DNA from: Methanothermobacter sp049720995
GTDB lineage: Archaea > Methanobacteriota > Methanobacteria > Methanobacteriales > Methanothermobacteraceae
Assembly (NCBI RefSeq): GCF_049720995.1
Contig: NZ_JBNASF010000001.1
Coordinates: forward strand, 62,001-126,000
Reading direction: 5' to 3'
Length of the DNA: 64,000 nucleotides
Part shown: positions 35,074 to 43,682 of the stretch, in pieces
Position numbering within the stretch: the stretch's first letter is position 1
Layout of the letters: every line of letters starts with the position of its first letter
Notes under the pieces: model-generated
Seen by the model: the letters and a program-made list of their open reading frames with translations, nothing else
What the model was told of the DNA's origin: nothing
Database searches by the model: none
Program-made: the position numbers and the translations under genes

Positions 35074-35105
35074 TGTACAGATATGTACAGTAAAGTTTTA
35101 AATAG
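35074..35105 (+). promoter_or_regulatory. Two TRP boxes and TATA box of trpB2
   Basis: TGTACA occurs at 35074-35079 and 35084-35089, exactly 10 nt apart, one helical turn. It is followed by the TATA-like TTTTAAATAG at 35096-35105. TGTACA is the TRP box bound by TrpY of Methanothermobacter, known to regulate trpB2. The position just upstream of the TATA fits repression in response to tryptophan. Confidence 0.85.
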
Positions 35106-35177
35106 TTCTTTGAAGAGAGATCATGCATGTAAATGCTGATGATAACACGACCTGATCAAGAAACCTGAGGTGATACC

Positions 35178-36464
35178 ATGAACAAGATTGTTCTTGATGA
35201 AAACGAAATACCGAAAAAATGGTACAACATCAACCCGGACCTGCCATCACCCCTACCCGAACCCAGAAACCCTGAGGGCGGAGAGAACATAGAGAACCTT
35301 CCAAGGGTATTCTCAAGGGGCGTCCTTGAGCAGGAGATGTCAATGGAGCGCTGGATAAAGATCCCCCGTGAGGTCAGAGATGTCTACAAAATGATTGGAA
35401 GGCCCACCCCCCTTTTCAGGGCAAAGGGCCTTGAGGAGATGCTGGATACCCCCGCCAGAATATACTACAAGAGGGAGGACTACTCACCCACAGGAAGCCA
35501 CAAGTTGAATACTGCGATAGCGCAGGCATACTATGCCCGTGAAGATGGCGCCGAAAGGCTCACAACAGAAACAGGTGCCGGTCAATGGGGAACAGCCCTC
35601 TCGCTTGCATGTTCACTCATGGACCTCCAGTGCAAGGTCTACATGGTCAGGGTGTCATTCAACCAGAAGCCCTTCAGGAAAACAATAATGCAGCTCTATG
35701 GTGGTGAGGTTGTCCCATCACCAAGTGACCATACCGAATTCGGAAGGAAAATACTCAGTGAGGACCCCGACCACCCCGGATCCCTTGGTATAGCCATATC
35801 AGAGGCGATGGAGGAGGCCCTTCAGTATGAAAACGTTTACTACTCCCTTGGAAGCGTCCTCAACCACGTTCTGTTACACCAGACCGTGATAGGTCTTGAA
35901 ACACAGAAGCAGCTGGAAATAGCAGGTGAAACACCTGACGTCATGATAGGATGTGTGGGAGGGGGTAGCAACTTTGGTGGGGCGGTTTTCCCATTCATAA
36001 AGGATAAACTTGATGGTAAACTCGACTGTGAATTCATAGCAGCTGAGCCAAGATCCTGCCCCACCCTCACCCAGGGAGACTACCGGTACGACTTCGGTGA
36101 CACAGCAGGTATGACACCCCTCCTCAAGATGTACACACTCGGCCACGACTTTGTACCCCCATCCGTACACGCAGGAGGTCTGAGATACCACGGAATGTCA
36201 CCGCAGGTTGCACTCCTGGTGAAGGAGGGCATCATCAGGGCCAGAGCCGTGGCGCAGCATGAAATATTTGAGAGTGGTGTTAAATTTGCAAAGGCCGAGG
36301 GGGTTGTCCCCGCGCCAGAAACCTGCCACGCCATAAGTGTTGCAATGGATGAGGCCAGGAAGTGCAGAGAGACCGGTGAGGAAAAAACCATAGTTGTGAG
36401 CTTCTCTGGCCACGGGCTCCTTGACCTCAAGGGTTACGGGGACTACCTTGAGGGCAAAATCTAA
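35178..36464 (+). CDS. trpB2: Tryptophan synthase beta chain, TrpB2 type
   Basis: A 428-residue PLP enzyme that condenses serine with indole. The long N-terminal extension with KKWYNINPDLPSPLPEP distinguishes TrpB2 from TrpB1. The PLP lysine is in DYSPTGSHKLNTA near residue 110, and GCVGGGSNFGG binds the phosphate. TrpB2 works without TrpA and can use phosphoserine or salvage indole. AGGTGATACC precedes the ATG. TRP boxes are upstream, so it is under TrpY control. Confidence 0.95.
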   Translation: MNKIVLDENEIPKKWYNINPDLPSPLPEPRNPEGGENIENLPRVFSRGVLEQEMSMERWIKIPREVRDVYKMIGRPTPLFRAKGLEEMLDTPARIYYKREDYSPTGSHKLNTAIAQAYYAREDGAERLTTETGAGQWGTALSLACSLMDLQCKVYMVRVSFNQKPFRKTIMQLYGGEVVPSPSDHTEFGRKILSEDPDHPGSLGIAISEAMEEALQYENVYYSLGSVLNHVLLHQTVIGLETQKQLEIAGETPDVMIGCVGGGSNFGGAVFPFIKDKLDGKLDCEFIAAEPRSCPTLTQGDYRYDFGDTAGMTPLLKMYTLGHDFVPPSVHAGGLRYHGMSPQVALLVKEGIIRARAVAQHEIFESGVKFAKAEGVVPAPETCHAISVAMDEARKCRETGEEKTIVVSFSGHGLLDLKGYGDYLEGKI

Positions 36465-36504
36465 AGGCCACACTTAATCATCCAGGAGCAGCAGGCTGGA
36501 CGCG

Positions 36505-36529
36505 GGCTGAGGTGATGTGAGCCTCAGCC
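36505..36529 (+). other. GC-rich hairpin after trpB2
   Basis: GGCTGAGG and CCTCAGCC form an 8-bp stem around a 9-nt loop, followed by GGGGCCCCC and further GC-rich sequence that could pair. The region is untranslated. It may be a terminator-like structure or part of a small RNA. Confidence 0.4.
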
Positions 36530-36628
36530 GGGCTTCAGCCAGGGGCCCCCAGCTTCTTCTTCAATACATATAAATACCATCATCACCCAAACTAAATTAG
36601 TTTATATCAATCTCATCAAGGTGATCTG

Positions 36629-36916
36629 ATGGACTACAGGAACATCGTTATCGGTGCCATGATCCTTATCATAGCACTGATGGTCGGTTTCAATGTTGCC
36701 CTGTACATGGGGGCGCAGGAACAGAACGTGACACAGCTGGACTGGGCCGACAATGCAACAACAGATATGAGTTTTGCAAATGAATCCAATGCACCGGTCA
36801 GCATCAACAAGACAAAAACAATCACAAAGAGAACCAGAAAAAACATAACACCCGGTGAAGGAAACACCACAGTGCCTGAAGAACCTGAACCACCGGTTCA
36901 AAATCAAACAGTATAA
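36629..36916 (+). CDS. Small membrane-anchored, sequon-rich protein
   Basis: A 95-residue protein with one N-terminal hydrophobic helix (IVIGAMILIIALMVGFNVAL) and an exposed, low-complexity tail. The tail has seven NxS/T sequons at residues 33, 42, 51, 60, 72, 79 and 92, followed by a proline- and glutamate-rich segment. It is probably an N-glycosylated surface protein; no family is recognised. A TATA-like TTTATATC at 36600-36607 and AGGTGATCTG before the ATG support expression. It is 12 nt upstream of fae-hps and likely shares its transcript. Confidence 0.72.
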   Translation: MDYRNIVIGAMILIIALMVGFNVALYMGAQEQNVTQLDWADNATTDMSFANESNAPVSINKTKTITKRTRKNITPGEGNTTVPEEPEPPVQNQTV

Positions 36917-36928
36917 GGAGGATAAAGA

Positions 36929-38149
36929 TTGTACAGAATAGGTGAAGCACTCATAGGAAGCGGCAATGAGGTCGCCCATATAGATCTCATCATAGGTGAT
37001 AAGGAGGGAAACGCAGGGGCCGCATTTGCAAATGGCCTCACCAGCCTCTCCCTAGGTCACACACCGCTTCTATCGGTTATAAGGCCCAACCTCATGACAA
37101 AACCCGCAACTCTCATAGTACCCAAGGTCACGGTGAGCTGCCTTGAAGACGCCGATAAGATCTTTGGACCAGCCCAGACGGCAGTTGCCCGTGCAGTTGC
37201 CGATGCGGTTGAGGAGGGAATAATACCCCAAGAAAAGGTTGAGGACCTCGTGGTAATTGTCAGCGTATTCATACACCCCGAGGCAGAGGACTACCGCAAG
37301 ATATACCAGTACAACTACGGGGCAACCAAACTAGCCCTCAGAAGGGCCATGGAAAACTACCCATCAGCCAGGAAGGTCCTCAGTGAAAAGGACAGGGGAA
37401 GCCACCCCATCATGGGCTTCAGAGCAGTCAGACTCTGGAACCCCCCCTACCTGCAGGTTGCCCTTGACCTTGACAGCATGGAGGAGATGGAGGGGATCAT
37501 TGACGCCCTCCCCAACAGGGAGAGGATACTCCTCGAGGCCGGGACACCCCTTGTCAAGAAATTCGGTGTCGGTGTCGTAAGCAGGATAAGGGAGCTTCGA
37601 AGGGACGCGTTCATAATAGCTGACCTCAAAACCCTTGACGTTGGCAGGATAGAGGTTAAGATGGCCGCAGATGAAACGGCTGACGCAGTGGCCATATCAG
37701 GTCTTGGAACCGTTGAATCCATTGAAAAGGCCATCCACGAGGCCCAGAAACAGGGCATATACTCCATACTGGACATGATGAATGTTGAAAACTTCGTTGA
37801 TAAACTCAGAGGCCTCAGGTACAGGCCAGATATCGTCCTTCTCCACAGGAATGTGGACCTTGAGACCCTCAGGGCGGAGCGTGGAGAGGATACTGGCGAA
37901 ATGAGCGAATGGGGCAACATCAGGGAAATAAAGGATATACTTGGCCCCAGGGGCCTTGTGGCCGTTGCAGGCGGTATAACACCATCCAAGATGCAGGAGG
38001 CCCTTGATAGCGGAGCAGACATAATAGTCGTTGGAAGGTACATAATAGGCTCAAGGGATGTGAGGAGGGCCGCCGAGGACTTCCTGGAGCACATGCCCCA
38101 GGACCCAGACACCATGAGGCTGCCCCTTGACGAGGACGAGTCAATCTGA
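36929..38149 (+). CDS. fae-hps: Bifunctional formaldehyde-activating enzyme / 3-hexulose-6-phosphate synthase
   Basis: A 406-residue fusion. The Fae domain (1-160) has HIDLIIGDKEG and NGLTSLSLGHTPLLSVIRPNL, which bind tetrahydromethanopterin and formaldehyde. The HPS domain (about 165-406) is a TIM barrel with VALDLDSMEEM, FIIADLKTLDVG, ISGLGTVESI and VAVAGGIT. In methanogens it makes methylene-H4MPT from formaldehyde released during ribulose monophosphate cleavage, supplying pentoses. The start is TTG after AAGGAGGAT. This fused form is typical of Methanobacteriales. Confidence 0.95.
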   Translation: MYRIGEALIGSGNEVAHIDLIIGDKEGNAGAAFANGLTSLSLGHTPLLSVIRPNLMTKPATLIVPKVTVSCLEDADKIFGPAQTAVARAVADAVEEGIIPQEKVEDLVVIVSVFIHPEAEDYRKIYQYNYGATKLALRRAMENYPSARKVLSEKDRGSHPIMGFRAVRLWNPPYLQVALDLDSMEEMEGIIDALPNRERILLEAGTPLVKKFGVGVVSRIRELRRDAFIIADLKTLDVGRIEVKMAADETADAVAISGLGTVESIEKAIHEAQKQGIYSILDMMNVENFVDKLRGLRYRPDIVLLHRNVDLETLRAERGEDTGEMSEWGNIREIKDILGPRGLVAVAGGITPSKMQEALDSGADIIVVGRYIIGSRDVRRAAEDFLEHMPQDPDTMRLPLDEDESI

Positions 38150-38171
38150 TGCCCAAAGAGGGGGTTGCATT

Positions 38172-38756
38172 ATGATAGTGGGTATATGTGGAAGCCCCAG
38201 AAAACAGGCCACACATTACGTGCTTGAAAGGGCCCTTGAAACACTGGAGGATGATGGACTTGAAACCGGGTTCTTCACTGTGAGGGGTAAGAACATCTCA
38301 CCCTGCAGACACTGTGACTACTGCCTCAGGAATAAGGAGTGTGTGCTGAAGGACGACATGTACCCCCTCTACGACCTCCTGAGGAGGGCTAGGGGAATCA
38401 TAATTGCAACCCCTGTCTACAATGGTGGCGTCAGCGCCCAGGTAAAGGCTATGATGGACCGCTGCCGGGCGCTTGGTGCAGAGGACTATGACTCCCTAAG
38501 GGGAAAGGTGGGCATGGGTATAGCTGTTGGTGGTGACAGGTGCGGGGGGCAGGAACCTGCCCTCATGCAGATACACACCTTCTACATCCTCAACGGAGTA
38601 ATACCAGTAAGTGGGGGGTCCTTCGGAGCAAATCTGGGTGCGTGTCTCTGGTCAAGGGACACAGTCGAGGGCGTTAAGGAGGATTCCTACGGTTTTAAAA
38701 CCCTTGATAAAACCCTCAAAATGTTTAAAAAGTTTTTGAATTCCCAGACCCCATAA
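38172..38756 (+). CDS. Iron-sulfur flavoprotein (Isf-like)
   Basis: About 194 residues of the flavodoxin-fold NADPH-FMN reductase family. Cys45-Cys48-Cys51-Cys57 form a compact CX2CX2CX5C [4Fe-4S] motif like Methanosarcina Isf. PVYNGGVSAQVKAMMDR binds FMN. Isf accepts electrons from ferredoxin and reduces oxygen or peroxide; that is family knowledge. ATG 38172 follows AGGGGGTTGCATT; an in-frame upstream ATG at 38127 inside fae-hps is unlikely. It lies 22 nt after fae-hps. Confidence 0.85.
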   Translation: MIVGICGSPRKQATHYVLERALETLEDDGLETGFFTVRGKNISPCRHCDYCLRNKECVLKDDMYPLYDLLRRARGIIIATPVYNGGVSAQVKAMMDRCRALGAEDYDSLRGKVGMGIAVGGDRCGGQEPALMQIHTFYILNGVIPVSGGSFGANLGACLWSRDTVEGVKEDSYGFKTLDKTLKMFKKFLNSQTP

Positions 38757-38831
38757 AATTTACTTATTTTATATGACCATGACCCAAAGGCTTATTTAAG
38801 GCACTGCCAGATCTATTTTTCCGGTGATTCA

Positions 38832-40388
38832 ATGGCGTCTTCAGGTACCTCCAAACTTCTAAAGGGCAGCTTTTTTATAATAATCGGCAACCTGCTTTTC
38901 AGGGTAGGTGGCTACATATACAGGGTTCTCATGACACGACTCCTCGGACCCGAGGGCTATGGACTCCTAGGACTGACACTCCCATTCCAGGGCATATTCC
39001 AGATACTGGCTGCCGGGGGTCTGCCACCGGCAATAGCCAAGTATGTGGCCCAGCACCGGGCCCTCAAGGAGAATGAAATGGCCAGACAGGTTGTTGTAAC
39101 CTCACTGAAGGTCATGATATTTCTTGGTCTGGCATTCTCCATGGTAATGTTCTTCACAGCCCCCTGGCTTGCAAATCAGTTCTTCCATAAACCAGCGGCC
39201 CAGTACCCCCTGCAGGCTGTTGCACTCATAACACCCTTCAGTGTTATAGTTGGGGCCTTCAGGGGCGCATTTCAGGGTATATACCGGATGGAGTACGTTG
39301 TGGTTACAAGGGCTGTTGAGCAGGTTTTCATGATAACCCTCGCAGTTGTCCTTGTGATGGCCGGTTTCTATGCAGCAGGGGCGGTTATGGGTACCGCTAT
39401 GGGTTTCCTTGCCTCTGCCATATCAGCGATCCTGATATTCAAAAGGCTGATGAACAGCTACTTCCCGCCTGCCCCCCCTGAAAAAAGGCTGACCATCAGG
39501 GAGGAGCTGGGGCTTGTGAAAGTGCTTCTCTCATTCTCCATCCCAGTCATAATCACCGCCCTCTCCGAGATGGCAATATATGATATAAGTGTGTTTGTGA
39601 TAGGGGTGTTCATGGCAACAACCTCTGTGGGATACTACACTGCTGCTGATCCCGTTGCAAGGCTCCCCCTTGTAATATCCCTTTCTGTGGCAACCGCTGT
39701 TCTTCCTGCGGCATCAGAGGCCTTCGCCCTCAAGGATAGAAGGCTCCTTGAAACCTACATTGTGCAGTCATACAGGGTCGTGACTCTCCTTGTGCTTCCC
39801 ATGTGTGTTGGCATAGCCGTCTTCTCAGAGCCCCTTCTTGAACTCCTCTTTGGGAGCAACTTCATCACAGGGGCAGGGGCCCTTAGCATACTGGTTGTTG
39901 GGATGAGCTTCTACACCCTCTTCATGATATCCTCAAGCATCGCCCAGGGCATAGGGTACCCCCGTCTTCCGATGTACGTGCTGGTTGCTGGAACTGTCAT
40001 AAACCTTGCGCTGAACGTTGTGCTCGTACCCTTACTTGGAATAGAGGGGGGGGCCCTTGCAACAACAATCGCTGCATTCATTATAATGACCATCATCCTC
40101 TGGAAGACCTCAGAGCTAACCGGTGTGAAGCCCCCGGGCCTCTCACTTCTCAGGATAGGTTTCGCATCAGGGGTTATGGGGGTTTTCATGCTGCTCCTTC
40201 CCCGGAGCATCATGGGTCTCCTTCTGGCAATGATCCTCAGTCCCCTGGTTTACGGTGCGAGCCTCCTCCTTGCAGGTGGTGTTGAGAAGAGGGATGTTAG
40301 GCTTGTGAGGAAGTCTGCATCAAGGATGGGCCCCCTCTCAGGAGCCATGAAGAGGGTGGCTGATCTTATGGACCGCTGGGCAAGGTGA
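38832..40388 (+). CDS. Polysaccharide/lipid-linked glycan flippase of the MOP superfamily
   Basis: A 518-residue membrane protein with about 14 helices and little else. The N terminus SKLLKGSFFIIIGNLLFRVG and TRLLGPEGYGLLGLTLPFQG are characteristic of Wzx-like and SpoVB/MurJ-like flippases. In a pseudomurein-forming archaeon it could move a lipid-linked cell wall or glycoprotein precursor. No glycosyltransferase is adjacent; the polymerase-like gene at 44831 is 4.4 kb away on the other strand. Confidence 0.85.
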   Translation: MASSGTSKLLKGSFFIIIGNLLFRVGGYIYRVLMTRLLGPEGYGLLGLTLPFQGIFQILAAGGLPPAIAKYVAQHRALKENEMARQVVVTSLKVMIFLGLAFSMVMFFTAPWLANQFFHKPAAQYPLQAVALITPFSVIVGAFRGAFQGIYRMEYVVVTRAVEQVFMITLAVVLVMAGFYAAGAVMGTAMGFLASAISAILIFKRLMNSYFPPAPPEKRLTIREELGLVKVLLSFSIPVIITALSEMAIYDISVFVIGVFMATTSVGYYTAADPVARLPLVISLSVATAVLPAASEAFALKDRRLLETYIVQSYRVVTLLVLPMCVGIAVFSEPLLELLFGSNFITGAGALSILVVGMSFYTLFMISSSIAQGIGYPRLPMYVLVAGTVINLALNVVLVPLLGIEGGALATTIAAFIIMTIILWKTSELTGVKPPGLSLLRIGFASGVMGVFMLLLPRSIMGLLLAMILSPLVYGASLLLAGGVEKRDVRLVRKSASRMGPLSGAMKRVADLMDRWAR

Positions 40389-40428
40389 TTGCATAAGAAT
40401 ATAAAGAACAAGACCCATAGGTTCTATA

Positions 40429-41100
40429 ATGAGCTTCAGCTTCAGAATCGCCATTGACGGAACCGAAGTCCCTGTGGATGAGAGAAGGTTCAGACTTCTC
40501 AGGCTAATCCAGAGCAGGGGTTCAATAAGCAGAGCAGCAGAGGAGGCGGGTATCCCCTACCGCAGCGCCCTTGCATATATAAGGAACCTCGAGGAACTCC
40601 TGGGTGAAGAGGTTGTTGAAACCAGAAGGGGTGGAAAGGGGGGTGGTGGGGGTAGCAGACTCACAGAAACAGGCGTCAGGGTCGTTCTTGAGTATCTTAA
40701 ATTAAAGAGGGCCCTTGAAAGGCAGGTTTCCAGTAACGAAATCCAGGGAACTGTTGAGGAGATCTCAGGGGATGGTTCAAGAATAAGGGTGGGAAATCAC
40801 CTCCTGGAGGCACCAATGGTTGAGGGGTTATCCCCTGGAGATGAGGTTATACTCCTCGTTGACCCTGAGGATATTGTGCTCATGGGTGAAAGGTATGATA
40901 CCAGCATGAGGAACACGGTTCCCGGAACTGTTACAGGCCTTGAACTGGAGGGGGACATCGTGACTGTCAGGATCAATACAGGGGGCATTGAACTCAAAAC
41001 CCGCATAACACGTGAATCCCAGAGAAAACTGAATCTCAACCCTGGATCCGATGTATATGCAGGTTTTAAGGCTGTTGCTGTTACTGTTCTTAAGATATGA
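40429..41100 (+). CDS. ModE-type molybdate/tungstate-responsive regulator
   Basis: A 223-residue protein with an N-terminal winged helix (RLLRLIQSRGSISRAAEEAGIPYRSALAYI at residues about 22-51) and two MOP/TOBE domains in the C-terminal half (SSNEIQGTVEEISGDGSRI and RNTVPGTVTGLELEGDIVTV). A glycine-rich wing RRGGKGGGGGSRLTETG follows the recognition helix, as in ModE. It probably senses molybdate or tungstate and controls transport or formylmethanofuran dehydrogenase genes; these targets are not in the window. A two-domain ferredoxin gene follows. Confidence 0.85.
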   Translation: MSFSFRIAIDGTEVPVDERRFRLLRLIQSRGSISRAAEEAGIPYRSALAYIRNLEELLGEEVVETRRGGKGGGGGSRLTETGVRVVLEYLKLKRALERQVSSNEIQGTVEEISGDGSRIRVGNHLLEAPMVEGLSPGDEVILLVDPEDIVLMGERYDTSMRNTVPGTVTGLELEGDIVTVRINTGGIELKTRITRESQRKLNLNPGSDVYAGFKAVAVTVLKI

Positions 41101-41118
41101 AGGGTTGGTGGTGATTTA

Positions 41119-41349
41119 ATGAAGATCATAGTGGATCCAGATAAATGTACCGGATGCTGTGAGTGCCGGGAGGCCTGTCCCAAGGGGGGCAAGATATGGA
41201 CCATAGGCAGGAGGAACCCTGCCCGGGCCTCAAATCTTGAATTCTGCCACCAGTGCATGATATGTGCAAGTAAATGTCCTGAAGGCGCCATAAGGATCAT
41301 AAGGGATGATAACTATGAGAAGAAGTCTGAAGACCAGGGAAACCCTTGA
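41119..41349 (+). CDS. Two-cluster ferredoxin
   Basis: A 76-residue ferredoxin with two [4Fe-4S] motifs, CTGCCECREACPKG and FCHQCMICASKCPEG. The second is CX2CX2CX3C; the first has one extra Cys. Residues 21-37 contain the intermotif insert. It overlaps the hisB start by 35 nt. Electron carrier partner unknown; the ModE-like gene upstream suggests a Mo/W enzyme. Confidence 0.87.
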   Translation: MKIIVDPDKCTGCCECREACPKGGKIWTIGRRNPARASNLEFCHQCMICASKCPEGAIRIIRDDNYEKKSEDQGNP

Positions 41350-41890
41350 AACCCATGTTAAGGTTGATCTTAACCTTGATGGTAGTGGAAGGTCAAATGT
41401 GAATACAGGTCTTGGATTCCTTGACCACATGCTTGGATCACTAGCCCGTCACGGGCTCATGGACCTTGAGGTGGAGGCAAGGGGTGATCTGGAGGTGGAC
41501 GACCACCACACGGTTGAGGATGTTGCGCTGACACTGGGTGAGGCCCTCAGGGAGGCCCTTGGTGATGGGAAGGGTATAAGGAGGATGGCCCACGCCATGG
41601 TCCCCATGGATGAGTCCCTGGCCACCGTTGCACTGGACCTGGGTGGAAGACCTTACACCGTACTTGAACTTGAGTTCAGTGGTACCAGGATTGGGGATGT
41701 CTCATCGGATAATATAGGGCATTTCTTTGAGTCATTTGCGGCTTCTGCGGCCATTAACATCCACGCATCTGTGAGGGGAAGTAACGACCACCACAAGGCC
41801 GAGGCACTCTTCAAGGCACTTGCACTTGCACTGAGGGACGCTGTACACGTTGAACACGATATAATTCCAAGCACCAAGGGCAGATTGTAG
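41315..41890 (+). CDS. hisB: Imidazoleglycerol-phosphate dehydratase
   Basis: A 191-residue HisB (dehydratase only, no phosphatase domain) for the sixth histidine step. Mn-binding HxxxE motifs are seen in DHMLGSLARHGL and DDHHTVEDVALTLGE, and again in HFFESFAAS and DHHKAEALFKALALAL. ATG 41315 (MRRSLKT) is preferred; ATG 41306 would add three residues. The start lies inside the ferredoxin gene. Confidence 0.92.
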   Translation: MRRSLKTRETLETHVKVDLNLDGSGRSNVNTGLGFLDHMLGSLARHGLMDLEVEARGDLEVDDHHTVEDVALTLGEALREALGDGKGIRRMAHAMVPMDESLATVALDLGGRPYTVLELEFSGTRIGDVSSDNIGHFFESFAASAAINIHASVRGSNDHHKAEALFKALALALRDAVHVEHDIIPSTKGRL

Positions 41891-42014
41891 AGACTCCACA
41901 GAGAATGTGTGGATGCCAACCTATCCTTAATTATAAAGCAGAGTATAATCCTGAAGCTGGGGCTGGCCTTCTATTCTGATCGGTACATATTTACAGAGAG
42001 TCATGCCCCGGCAC

Positions 42015-42103
42015 CAATGATACGATGGAGTATACACCCAGAGGTACCCCGCGAAACCCTTCAACTGATCCCACCGGCAATGATACGATGGAGTATACAC
42101 CCA
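42015..42103. repeat. Pair of exact 26-bp direct repeats
   Basis: Identical copies at 42015-42040 and 42078-42103, separated by 37 nt, each beginning CAATGATACGATGGAG and ending TACACCCA. The region between hisB and mtd (41891-42175) has no convincing gene. Only two copies are present, so this is not a CRISPR array. Its function is unknown. Confidence 0.8.
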
Positions 42104-42175
42104 CTCTGGAACCTGGTGACAGATGAGAATCAATTAAAAGCTCATTCATGAAGAAAAAATAAGGTGGTTGAAGAT

Positions 42176-43006
42176 CTATTCTGGCTTGGCCAGAAGATCC
42201 GTCTTGCTAAGTGTTTCGCCTTCCTTACCGTGTGGTGTTCTCAGCACGGTGTCATTGGCCTTTTCGATTTCCCTTGCTTCAACTGCAAGTCTGGCAGCTG
42301 CAGAGAGCATTTCGTGTGCTGAGGCAACGATTGGTATGTACTGGTCAGGGTCCTGTACCATGAAGCAGCCCCTGACGTCTATGTCAGCCACCTTGGTTGC
42401 TATCTCATATGCAGCCATTGCCTTGGCCCTTGCATATGGGTTGGTGTAGCCTGCTGCTTCAACTGCCTTATCTGTGTCTATTACAACCTGTGGAAGTTCA
42501 GGTGCCTTTCCGGCTTCAACATCCGCGATCATTGCATCAATTGTGTTCTGCACAACCCTGTATGCGCCTGTGAATGCAAGAACCTTTATAACGTCTGAGT
42601 TGAAGGATGCCATCTCTGTTGGGTCCAGGAACTCCCTTCTTGCCCCTATCATCGGGTCGGCTTTTACTATTATGTATCCAAGGCCCTGCTCCTCGATTTC
42701 ATCCTTGACCCTGAGGCCGGGTGCGTCACCTATAATCATGGCTGGGACATCAGCCGCTGATAGGAGCTCCCTTGCCTTTGCAGGGCCAGGTGCGCCAGGG
42801 TTTGGGCTTATGAATATAACAAAGTCCCTATCCATTTCAAGCATGGTTGGTACTGCCCTTTCGATTTCATCGGGGTTCATCTTTGCACCTGAACCCACGA
42901 CACAGACATCTATGTTGGGCCGGTCTGCCCTCTCATCAAGTAACAGGTCCAGCACAGGTGAGGTCCCGATGTTACCACATTTTATTATACCAATTTTTAC
43001 AACCAT
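42176..43006 (-). CDS. mtd: F420-dependent methylene-H4MPT dehydrogenase
   Basis: A 276-residue Mtd. It reversibly reduces methenyl-H4MPT with reduced F420 in the third step of methanogenesis from CO2. The sequence KIGIIKCGNIGTSPVLDLLL at the N terminus, SGAKMNPDEIERAVP, ISPNPGAPGPAKARELL near residue 66, and QDPDQYIPIVASAHEML match Mtd. GGTGATCTA lies before ATG 43006. A TATA-like ATAAAATAC is about 43 nt upstream. It is expected to be highly expressed. Confidence 0.97.
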   Translation of the reverse strand: MVVKIGIIKCGNIGTSPVLDLLLDERADRPNIDVCVVGSGAKMNPDEIERAVPTMLEMDRDFVIFISPNPGAPGPAKARELLSAADVPAMIIGDAPGLRVKDEIEEQGLGYIIVKADPMIGARREFLDPTEMASFNSDVIKVLAFTGAYRVVQNTIDAMIADVEAGKAPELPQVVIDTDKAVEAAGYTNPYARAKAMAAYEIATKVADIDVRGCFMVQDPDQYIPIVASAHEMLSAAARLAVEAREIEKANDTVLRTPHGKEGETLSKTDLLAKPE

Positions 43007-43174
43007 TAGATCACCAGAATCTTATTATTTTGCACCTTATTAAGTATTTTATGATTTAAAGATTATGATTAAGCTTTTATACCAGTAGTATATTTTTTAT
43101 CCTTTCTGGGATCATCATGATTAAAATTTAAATTATAGTTAATATCTTAATCACTTAATTTAATATCGGATTTA

Positions 43175-43588
43175 TTAATCCTCCTCCCTTTCAACCACAA
43201 GAACGTTGCCTGTGAATATTTTTGAGAAGATCTCCCTCCTTATTCTGATCCTCCCCATGGCAGGGTCAGCCAGTGTGATGTTTCTATCATCAACCGATAG
43301 AACAACGGTGTAGTGTGCTGTGTCCCCATACCTTACAAATGCTATGTGGTTCCTCCTCAGATCCGATATTTCCATCCTGACTCCCCTTGCACTCAATCCC
43401 TTTGAGGTTGCTGCGAGTATCAGTCCATACATCGTGGTACCTGATTCGTCTGTACCTGCAAGCTCTGCAAGCTCGGTCTCGCTGCAGTGAACTCCAAGGT
43501 TTCTGAGAACCGTGGCAAGCGCAGCCGGGCCACAGCTGTAGCCGCTGCTCTGCCTCACTATAACCTCATCACCCAGAGACGATTTCAT
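43175..43588 (-). CDS. Stand-alone C39-like cysteine peptidase
   Basis: About 137 residues. It shows the C39 pattern QSSGYSCGPAALATVLRNLG with the catalytic Cys and Gln, then DTAHYTVVLSVDD with the His and DPAMGRIRI with the Asp. C39 domains normally sit on ABC transporters and cut double-glycine leaders; here no transporter, leader peptide or signal peptide is visible. ATG 43588 is preferred since GGAGG precedes it by 8 nt; an upstream ATG at 43621 is possible. Substrate unknown; a pseudomurein or precursor-peptide role is inference. Confidence 0.75.
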   Translation of the reverse strand: MKSSLGDEVIVRQSSGYSCGPAALATVLRNLGVHCSETELAELAGTDESGTTMYGLILAATSKGLSARGVRMEISDLRRNHIAFVRYGDTAHYTVVLSVDDRNITLADPAMGRIRIRREIFSKIFTGNVLVVEREED

Positions 43589-43682
43589 ATCAAAAACCTC
43601 CATTTTAATACCAGTGTTCATAATAAATTATGAATTGTTATTAATAAATGTATATGATTGAAGTGTCGCGGAGCAGAACCCC

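Noticed and set aside
37447..38115. Long minus-strand reading frame inside fae-hps
   Set aside because: Antisense shadow of a recognised enzyme, low-complexity translation.
42015..42103. CRISPR array
   Set aside because: Only two repeats with one spacer, no cas genes in the window, and no repeat of the known Methanothermobacter type.
41909..42151. 80-residue plus-strand frame between hisB and mtd
   Set aside because: Its repeated MIRWSIHP comes from the DNA repeat, there is no ribosome binding site, and no family is recognised.
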